A stretch of 23,901 bases of DNA, taken from Chromera velia. Taxonomy: Eukaryota; Sar; Chromeraceae. The stretch spans positions 1-23,901 of the forward strand of contig JAHBMJ010001992.1 of the NCBI GenBank assembly GCA_018398765.1. The letters are read 5' to 3'. This document shows positions 9,483-18,965 of this stretch, piece by piece. The notes beneath the pieces were generated by a model that was given only the letters and a program-made list of their open reading frames with translations, ran no database searches and was not told the DNA's origin. Every line of letters begins with the position of its first letter. Within the stretch, counting starts at the first letter, position 1. Made by a program: the position numbers and the translations under genes.

Positions 9483-10020
9483 AGATGGGTTATGCTAGGG
9501 TCTGATGGGTGGGTGACTGGATGTGGTTTGATTTCGGTATCTGCTGTCACCACCAGTATTGTCTGATTGACAAGTCAGGGCACTCACCGCATACATGGCG
9601 CTGCAACGTTTGGGGTTGACTCGAAGATTCCAGGAGGCTGATTATTTTTGAAGACAGGCTCTAAGCTGATTGCTTTCTTCCCCTCTCTTCTCCCGAAGAT
9701 TGGACTACGGAATCTTCACGCAACGGATACTGCCAGAGGGACGGAAGGAAGGAAGGAAAGCCCTTTGCACCAATTCCCTTCCGTCTGATTGTTTGCAGCT
9801 TTTCCGGGCTGCTATCAGACGGTATTAGGTAGTCTTTCAAGGTGCCTGCATGTCTATCTGACCATCTACCTGGCTGGTGATCTTTCATTGTCTCCACATC
9901 TGACTGTAAGTCACTTTGCCTTCCCACCTGTCTGTTAGTCTGCCAGTCCGACTATGCCCCTGTCTGACTGACTCTCTTTCTCTGTGTCAGTCAGTCTGTT
10001 TGTCTTTCTGTCTGACTGTC

Positions 10021-10311
10021 ACTGCTTTGTCTGCGTGCGTGTCTGTCTGTCTGTCTGTCTGACAGTCTGAATGTCCCTCTCTGAGTCTGACTGTCCGCCA
10101 GACCGCCTGTCCGTCTGTCGGTCTCTCCGTCCGTCTGTGTGTCTGTCTGTCTGTCTGTCTGTCTGTCTGATTGTCTGTCTGCCTGTCTGCCTGTCTGTCT
10201 CTGTCTCTGTCTGTCTCTGTCTGTCTCTGTCTGTCTCTGTCTGTCTCTGTCTGTCTCTGTCTGTCTCTGTCTGTCTCTCTCTCTCTCTCCCTCTCTCTCT
10301 TTCGCTCTCTT

Positions 10312-10344
<33 letters not shown>

Positions 10345-10355
10345 GTCTGACTGCG
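10021..10355. repeat. Compound GTCT / GTCTGTCTCT / CT microsatellite downstream of gene B
   Basis: On the plus strand, (TGTC)n tracts (about 10035-10062 and 10138-10200) pass into a 10-bp higher-order unit (TGTCTGTCTC, about seven copies, 10200-10280), then into (CT)n with CCTC, TTTC and TTCG interruptions to about 10344. It begins about 30 bases past the gene B stop codon in gene direction, so it is likely transcribed as a long purine-rich 3' untranslated tract. All three frames on both strands stay open for long distances as a trivial result of the repeat. Confidence 0.9.
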
Positions 10356-10377
10356 TGTCTGTGTGAGAGCGGATCGA

Positions 10378-11931
10378 TCAATCTGCGTTGAGTCCTTGTG
10401 CGAGGAGTTTCTCCTCACTGTCGGGAGGTTCCAGCTGCACACAGGCAGGTGGACAGATAAACAAAACGGAATGAGCCGGTAAATACAAGATCTTTCTTGT
10501 GTGCAACACAAAGTGCTTCCGAAGGGCGCAAAGATGGAAGGAAGCTGGTTGGGAAGGCAACAGCTAGAAGGGTTTGCGGGAAGAGAAAAAGGGACAAAGG
10601 AAGTGCCGAGAAGAAGACGCAGCCACAGAAGAGATACATACAGACACGTACGGAGATCGAGAGAATCAATCCTCTAGCTGTCTAGCTGACTTAATTCCTG
10701 ACCGACCGACCGACCCCATCGTCATCCTGCGCCTCTCCAGAGAAGGAGAACGCTTGAGGGAGGAACGAGAGGAAAGGGTCCATCACAGAAGATCGAAGGA
10801 CCATCCAGAGGAGCAGGAGGAGGAAGCAGACCCACAAGATTGGAATGACGACGTAGTCCGTGATGAAAGTCACGGTGTTGGAGATGATGAAATCCAGCAT
10901 GTCCTCAATCCGGAAATCGGAAGACAACGCGAACATCATCAGATAATACAGACAGAAGACCAACCAGGCTCCCCCCACTACATATGCAGTGATCTCTTTC
11001 TGCCTCTCTCTCTTGACCCACGCGCGCCGTTCTGCCTCCTTCATCAGCCAAGGGGACCCGGGCTGAGTGAGAATCTGCATCTCTGCGACTTTCGAGCCTT
11101 TGATCATTTTCTCAAGGCGGTCGATGTACGGCGTTCGCTTTCTGAACAGAATGTCGCACAAGAGCGGGATGGGAATTCCAAAGAGGACTGAGAGGAACAT
11201 ACCTATCAAGGTCCGCATGGATATTTCGAACTTCGCAAAATCCCCTGCCCCAAATTCGATAGAGATGAAAGGACGTCCGATCACCCCTTCTGTTGCGCTC
11301 CCTCCGAAAAAGAGAGCCGTTATCTGCACACATTCATCCATACAGTCGACACACCTACAGGGACATTTTTTTCTGCTTTCCTGGTGGTCAGTTCCTGTAT
11401 GTTGCTGCATTTGTCTGAAATTAGGCTTTACATTTTCGCTTTTCAGAGAGAAGATTCCCCAAAGAATACAGAGAGAAGATTCCCCAAAGAATACAGAGAG
11501 AAGATTCCCCAAAGAACACAGAGAGAAGATTCCCTAAAGAATACAGAGAGAAGATTCCCCAAAGAATACAGAGAGAAGATTCCCCAAAAAATACAGAGAG
11601 AAGATTCCCCAAAGAATACAGAGAGAAGATTCCCCAAAGAATAGAAACGTACAAAGAGGCACAATGCTTGACGACCAAACAAAAAAGGCTGTCTGGTTTT
11701 TCGGACCCACATATGCAAGGGCTGTGCGTGCCTTCAATCAATGTGAGAAGCAAACATGCAGAAGAGAAGAAGAACGAGGGTAAGCAATGAAGAAAAACCA
11801 AAAACACAGCACATATATAGAGAGACGAACCAACCGCCAGGGCGGAGAACCATGAGATCGCGCTCATCAACCAGCGCTGGATTCGGGTCCTCGAGGGGTT
11901 GTTGTCATTGGTTTTGGCGATTGGATGGTCC
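10378..11931 (-). CDS. Gene B exons 13-15: polycystin-like TM2-TM5 block and C-terminus
   Basis: Exon 13 (11931-11835) encodes RDHPIAKTNDNN and RIQRWLMSAISWFSALA, recalling the HP...R..RW lead-in to TM2 of polycystin-1. Exon 14 (11323-10715) continues ITALFFGGSA, then hydrophobic helices beginning LIGMFLSVLFGIPIPLL, TAYVVGGAWLVFCLYYLMMF and TDYVVIPILWVCFLLLLL. Exon 15 (10434-10378) adds LEPPDSEEKLLAQGLNAD and TGA, an acidic tail joined through a GTCGGT donor at phase 0. Without that splice, exon 14 would read on to TAA at 10691-10693 after 8 other codons, a possible shorter form. Exon 13 could start two codons earlier (CATAG instead of TTTCAG). Its donor (GTTGGT) is the least certain. Confidence 0.7.
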
Positions 11932-14900
11932 CTGAAACTATGCAGCCACCCAGGCAGACGGGATGCAGCCATGTATTAAGATTATAGACAGAGCAGGTCT
12001 TGCAAGCAGAGAGTATTCACATGTTTTTGCATTGACCGGAGAGACACGGAGGCGAAACTTAGAGAAAACAGAAAGAGAAAGTACAAGAGAGAGACAGAAG
12101 GACAAGTAGGCCACTGCAATTAGTTTGCGCACCTGATCACAACCGAGTAGGCCAACTTCCAACTCGGCCAGGTTGCGAATCTCAAACGCTCCTCCTTGGA
12201 CGCGGCCTCTGTCTCCGCCCCCTCGTCCTCATTCACTTTCTTCATTGCGTTCAGGAGACAGTCAGTGAAGGCGGGCGCAGTCATCAGACTCAGAGACGCC
12301 CATCCTTCTGGCATGCCCGCGCGGATCTCAGCGAAAGCCACAGGCTCTCTTCTGGTCCTTCTACTGAGAGAAGGCTGTCGAATGAGGACCTCAGAGACAC
12401 CGAGGCCGTCAACGACCTCACAAGAGAGACGGAAACGCGTGCCGTCAGACAGGACACAGAGAACGTGGAAGCTTGAGGGGTCGGACTGCGGGCCTTCGGC
12501 TGTGGAGAAAAAGCGGTTCTCTTCGGATTTATTTTTCTTTCCCTTGGGGCTCATCCACCCCCTCTTTGTCTCTCCTGCCGAAACCTCTTTTTTGACCTCT
12601 TCCTTCTTCTTTGTTTTTGGCATCAGCGCAGAGAATCCAGCAAAGCTGGGGGGGCCCTTTGGCTTTCCGTTGTTGAGTGCATCAGCTCTCTCGACCGCGG
12701 CCGGGGACATTCCATCCTTTTTTTTATCGCACAGAACCTGCTCGACAAATTTGAACGGGACAACAAATGCCGGCTGGGGCGCCCCTCCCGTGACCATCTT
12801 TCGAAACTCTGATTCTTTCATTCCTACACCTTGGCCGAAGAGGTTCCATGCAAATTCAGGCATTTCATCATGAGCGTCTGCAAGAAGCGATGCTCTGTTG
12901 CGGCCTGCAACGAACACGTGCTCCCCCGCCTTCGCAGGGCGTCTTGAAGGGCTACCGGGACTCCCCCCCTCTGCCACCGGTTCATCTTCCTCCAGCAGCA
13001 TTCTGTAGCAGAGTGGTTCAAACTGCAAACAAAAGAAGAGAACATATCGACACGGCAAGAACATCATATGTTGCAGAAGACTGTAACGTGACGAGTCAAA
13101 AAAAGTGTGCTTGTACAATTCTCTGAAGAGCAAAATGAAAAGGTTTATCCCTTTGCATGTCAGTCCCTCTAACACTCACAAACCGACCAGTATGCCTCTT
13201 TCCGTGAGGCGAATGAGGTAGGCAACCTCCTTGTCTGTGTGTCGTCTGCCCAGATCTATGAGTCGTGTCTGTGTTCTCTGACTGGCCGCAAGGGATCGTT
13301 GACTCCGACTGGAAGACATCTGAAAGAACGATTTCCTCCCTGAAGTGCTCAGAAGAGCTCGGGAGCTGGGGGTCTGATGCGTCCCCTCTTTTCCGGGAAC
13401 TCCGAGGCGAGAGGGAGTAGGTGGTCCTAGTCGGTCCAGAGATCGGAAGGACACAATTGCCTGGACTGCCCCGAGGGTGCGTTTTGCTGCTGCCTCACGG
13501 AGACCCTTCTGCAGTTGTCTCTCCAGCAAGTCGGTGTTTCTGTCGACTTCTTCTTGGCCTTCTCCTCCTTCGTCACTCTCAGATCGCATGCCTTCCCTTT
13601 CGTCTTCCTCCTCTTCCTCATCATTCATTTCTTCTAAATCTTCATCCATCACTCCAACGGGGGCATTCATGTCGGAATCTACATCCCCTGCAGGTCTGAA
13701 GAATCCCCCACCGGGGGGGCTTTCGATGTCTGACTCCCCTCTCACTGGAGAGGGAGAGGGAGAGGGGGTGTGACCACCCACAGAGATCGCTACCTCCTCG
13801 ACTTCCTCTGCTGACATGGGAGAGAGGGCATGCGCCTCCCCAGCCTCCTCCACTATCTCTCCCTCTCCCTCCGCCTCCATGTCCTGCAACGCTCCCTCAA
13901 GTGAATCGAGTTCGTTGTCAGACAGATCAGACAGACGCCTTGCGGCAGGAGGGGGGGCAGGCAGAACGCCCCCCTCTCGAATGTCAGAGACAGAACCGTC
14001 ACCCTCGCTCTCGCTTCCAAGGCTACGGGGGGGGGGCGCAAAGTGGTCGGCATCCCTTGTGAATTCGGCAAGCACACCCTGTTCCTCAACAAGCTGGTCA
14101 AGAATGTCCATGGCTCTCTGCGTCTCTCTGCGCTTTCCCTGACTTGCAGAAAGAGTGAGGGAGACTGTATCGGCACCCTCGAGAGACTCCTGGGAGCAGG
14201 CTCTTGCGTTGCTTGGATGTCGGGGTCTCTGTCCCCCGAATGATGAAGGAGACAATGCGTTGTCTCTGGAGGCGTCTCTGAAGAAAGATTTGGGACTCGG
14301 GGCCGTGAAGGTCCTCGGCTCGATGGCATGGACGTCACTGCGGACGCTCTCGTCTGCCATTTCGGCTTCTTCTGCTGCGAGCTTTTCAAGGAGATCGGTA
14401 TACTCCTTCCACTTTGTCCATGCTCGCGCTGCGGCTTCCGGAGGCACTGTATGAGCCGTGACGTTCTTTTCCAACATCTTCCTGTCTTCTCCATTTGCCG
14501 CAATGGCCTTTGCCAATTTGGGCATGTGTCTTCGGAGAAGCTGGACAACGTCGATGAAGGAATTGTGGAAGGGAATCACATCGTCACCCCCAAAGTGAAG
14601 GGACAGACGGACAAGGACGAAGGGACCAGAGGCGCTTGCAAGGGTGCTGGCCCCGGCATCATCAAAGGAAGGAACCGAGGCACTCACAGAAGAATTGCTC
14701 GACAATGAGAGAGGGGGGACCCTGCCGACAGCCCCGACGACGAGCCGGTGCAGTCTCACATAACCTGGTCGTGTTGCTCTCTCCTTCGTCAAGTACTCCC
14801 AGGTACCCGGATCCGCCCAGTCATATCCTTTTGGTTCCTTCTCGCCTGTTTTGTCGACGATCCATTTGAGGGGCCCGCCCTCTGCAATCGCTTCCTGCTG

Positions 14901-17900
14901 GTCGACCTCGAAAGTAACGAGACGAGGAGTCAGCAGAGTTGTCCACATCGCAAAACGAGAGTCGAATGCCTCTCCGTCATCTCGCTGGGGGGTTAGAAGG
15001 TTGGCATAGGGGATCAACAAGCCCTTCCAATTGGATTCCAAACTCCCACCTTCTCTTCGAGGAAGTGAATCACCGGCCTGGGTCTCGAGTAGTACCGCCC
15101 TGTCAGTCAGATAGACAGTTGCCTCTGCTGCATCGTATGTGCTGGGATTAGTGGAGGAGGTCTGCATTCCCCCCAAATGCGCAACGAGGAGACTGCTGAG
15201 AGTGCGTCCGTCTCGGAGCTCCCCGGGAGAAACTGATTTAGCAGAAACGCTTGCAAGGCAGGGGAGGGGGGCCCATTTTTTGATGTGGGCAGTGTCAACA
15301 GTGGAAGCGAACAGAGGAGACACAATTGAGTGAAGCTTGACGGAGCCCTTGTCCCCAGATGCCGCCCCGCCTTTTTTTTTGGCTTCCACTTTTTCTCGCC
15401 ATCTCCGTGCAATTCTTGTGGCTGCCGCATGCAACTGATGACGACGAATGCGCGCGTGGGTAAATACATGCTGACGCAGTTCCCCCTTCTCAATGACGTA
15501 TGCTTGTGCCTCTGCTTTGTCCATCCCTTCCTCATCCATGAGCTTCTGTGTCATAATCCTGAACGTCTGCAGATCCGATACCACCTCTGTCTCGTAGGCG
15601 GCTGACTTCTTCCCCCCCTTGCGGTTTGGAAAACACCTCTTGACGCAAATCTTGCACGACTGTATGCAAGGCTGACAGCTGCAAAACAAAGCAAAGCAAA
15701 AAAACATGCAGCACGCGAGAATGTGAACCTCTGCATGCATCCAACTCGCTGAGCACATGCTGGGAGATGTATCAAAACAATCGGCAGAAGTGACAGTCCG
15801 AAATATCAGGAAGCCAGGAACCCGTTCTAGAGACCCCTTTTGAAATCGAATCAGAGTAATTTTTCTGTTCGGTCAATTTCCCTGGCAATATGATCTTCTT
15901 TCCTTTTGCTTATATGATAAAAACTACACTCCCCCCGTCTGCTTTGTCTGACTTGACAACACTCACGTGAGCCATCCGAATGTGATCTGCCACAGAGTCT
16001 TCGGCTTTCCCTGTCGGATTCTTCGGATGATTTTTTCATTTCTCAGGTACAGGAAAGAGAGGAACTCGAAGTCGTGCTGGTGCTTGCGGTCGTGTAGAAT
16101 CGCCCTGCATGCATGCGTTCATTCGTGCATGTGAACAGACAGACAGATAGACCGTCATGGGAGTTCTTTCGCAGAAGGAACGAAGAGAAAAATAAGGAGC
16201 AAACGTACGGTCAAGCAATTCGGGAACAAGCACAGCCAAGCAATATGAACGCTCCCGCGTCATAACAGGTATGAAAGAGGCCAGCCAACCAGATGAACAA
16301 AAGCCAGCCGACAGAGGGAAGTGCCACCTGCCCATTTTGAATACATATCGAAGAGAAAAGGGCTCATCCGTCGATCGGATCGAGAATAAGGTGCGCGCAT
16401 GGAGTAATGAGACTACTGACTGACGTACAGGATGAGGAAGATGCTGTAGAGAAGGATAAAGAAGGAGATGAGCCAAATAACAGGATTCTCTGGATTTGCG
16501 TTCGCAGCTGCATCAAAATTGCTCAGCGGTTCCTCGTTGATGTCATTGAAGATGTCGGCAACCTCTTCGGCCGGTGAGGGTGCAGCTGCAGTTTCTTCTT
16601 CAACTGCCGCAGGAGGTGTAGACTCTTGCATCGTCCCCCCAAATTCCGTCAAGTGAGTGCACAGACAGTGCAGAAGGGTTGCAGTACTTGCTGTGCCCTT
16701 CACACACCCATCAGTGCCCCACTCTCCACTCGTGTCGTTCCAGAAAGCACATCCCTGGTCCAGATACCTCCCGCTGGAATCATATCCCGCAGCTGTTCTT
16801 GTGAGGGGCACCAGAATGTCCACGGCACCGGAGAGGCCCGTCAGTGCGATGGCCTGGTTGCACCGGGTCAGGGAGAGGTCCGACGACTCCCCTGCCACGC
16901 TGCTGCTCGTAGAGGACGGGAGAGTCGATCTGGGGCCTGAACCGGAGAAGGACATAGCCGAGGCGACGATGGGGGCAGTGGAGGGACAGGACGCCGTGGG
17001 GGAGGACACAGCAGGAATGGGAAGAGAAGGGAACACCGCTCGGACGCCACTGGCACCTGTAAGTGTTGCTGCCCCTCCCTGCATATTACTGAGACTGATC
17101 GGTACTGCACTGACGGTAATGTCTCCGCTCGTGACGCTCGTGACTACACTTCCAGCAGACTGGCTCTTGACCAAAGCAACGGCAGCAAGTTTGGCGGCGT
17201 TCACGATTCTGTTGGCTCCGTCGTTGATTTTTCCAGGTGAGGTGGTTGTGTTGGTGACTGCATTGGTGCTGTTGAGGTGCAATGAGACGCTTCGCGCGTT
17301 TGCATACCTGCGACAAAGGGAGGTAGGGAGGGAGGGACAGAGACCAGGCCAGAACCAGATCGTACCGTGTGCAAGAGAGATAGAGAAAGAGGAAGAGAGG
17401 GGGGAGGAGGGAGAGACTGAGATGTATCTTGGAGAGAAGAAGAGACAGATAGCACTGAATTGAGGTGGTTGGGGTGGTGATGGGCTGCGGAGGTTTTGTG
17501 AGAGTTTGTTGGAAAGTTTCACTAGGGTAGCGGTGTAGCTTAAGTGCATCCAACGAGGCATAGAAAGAGAATGGAGTCTTTCATAGGGATGATGACTGAC
17601 GTGCCAACGTTGTTCAAGCCTGAGTTGATTTTCAATGCAGCAGAGAGCATGAGCTCGACAGTGGAGGCAGGAATCTCCTCGTCGGAATTCAGAGAGGCCG
17701 TGATAGCACTCTCGAGAGCTGTCGCGGCCTGCAAACATTCCTTCCATCCAAGATTATTTATTTCAAAGGGTGGGATGCCATATACATTCCTGAACTGCAT
17801 TTGTGCTGAAGCACAGACTCAGTTTAAACGCTCCAGCAGGTTGAGTTCCTCCCTGCGTCATAAACCCGAAGCGATTGCTTCTGAATTCTTGCCATGTAGT

Positions 17901-18932
17901 GATGGGATCCAACTCGTTTTTGCAATCAGCCTGCGAAAAAGTCTGTGACCTTAGACAGCCAGAAAGACTGTCAGGTACAACTGCGGCAACATGGACTCGT
18001 CTACAAGCTGGCATTCACGTATGAGAGCTCTCCATGTGTCTAGAAGACTATCGATTGTTCTGAATGCAAGGAAGGACAGATTGAGGGAGAGACTTTAACA
18101 GACACACACACTGACAGACACACAGACAGACAGACAGATAGACTGACAGAAAGACAGACAGACAGACAGACAGACTGACCCTCGATTGGAGTCTTGCCTG
18201 TTCGAATGCTCTCGCTTCCGCGTCTGCTGGGGGCAGTCCTTTAGTGTCCGCCTTGACCGATCTGCTTGCGGATGCTGAAGCGATGGTGGAGAGGGAGTCC
18301 ACCACGTTGATGCTCTGCAGCACGAGAGACGCCGAGGGGGCAGAGGAGGACTAGAACACGGCAGACTCGAGAATTGTGAGCACCGAATCGGCGTAGTCCT
18401 TCATTTCTGTCGCGGCAGACTCTGTGAAGGTTTCAGAGTTGCTGTCGCTGCTGACATCCACGACCGACATGCTTGCTGTGAGGAATGTGAGCAGCTGTTC
18501 TGGCTGGTACGCCTGAGCAGAGTTTTGTCTGAGGTTTGCTGTGGCTGTCAGTGTGGCTATGGAGGGGGGAGAAGCCTTAGAGACCTCGATAGCGGAGGAA
18601 CGAACGGACCCGACGCCTCCCATTTCGTCCCGGGCCTTTGCGATCACCTGGAAGAAGCTGCTGGACCTTCCCTGCAACCATACACAGAGAGAGACCAGGG
18701 CAGTCTAGCATCATTCAACTCAAAACATAAAGAGGAAAGTTTTAAAAGGCACTCTTAGGGTGAAGAACGAGATCAAGATTGCACGCATACAGGAACGCAA
18801 AGAGAGAGTTGAATCGTCACAGCAGTACGTCATCGTCGATGCGGGAAAAAAACTTGAATCTATGCAAATGTCTTCGCCGTCATTCACTTCGGTTTGATTG
18901 CAGACTACCCTAAAAATGACTGATAGACTGAC

Positions 18933-18965
<33 letters not shown>

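Larger units (their letters stand above)
9131..10377. other. Intergenic or 3' flank of gene B, repeat-rich, no supported gene
   Basis: It lies downstream of the minus-strand gene B stop codon (10378-10380). Minus-strand open frames at 9148-9420 and 9661-9927 are charged, show no domain and no splice-compatible link to gene B. The stretch includes (TA)6 at 9219-9230, (GGAT)6 at 9459-9482 and the compound microsatellite from 10021. The 3' untranslated region of gene B probably reads into the last of these. Confidence 0.5.

Noticed and set aside
9987-10511. Open frames of alternating DRQTDRQT or SVCLSVCL on both strands
   Set aside because: Direct translation of the compound microsatellite, with the same low-complexity result in every frame; no start context or domain.
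11421-11972. Minus-strand 183-residue open frame with repeated SLYSLGNLLSVFFGESSLCILWGIF
   Set aside because: Only its first 35 residues (exon 13) look coding. The repeated hydrophobic part is the 25-bp minisatellite in the intron and would insert implausible repeats into the receptor.
12196-15605. Many plus-strand open frames of 60-225 residues opposite gene B exons 11 and 12
   Set aside because: They are shadows of the long, phase-consistent minus-strand exons, with atypical Arg/Ser/Cys-rich composition.
15551-15775. Hydrophobic stretch (HILACCMFFCFALFCS) before gene B exon 11, possibly an extra membrane helix
   Set aside because: It coincides with the pyrimidine-rich tract and acceptor (TTTTGCAG) of the intron. 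Including it would add a helix and invert the topology of the following loop, and exon 10 joins in phase without it.
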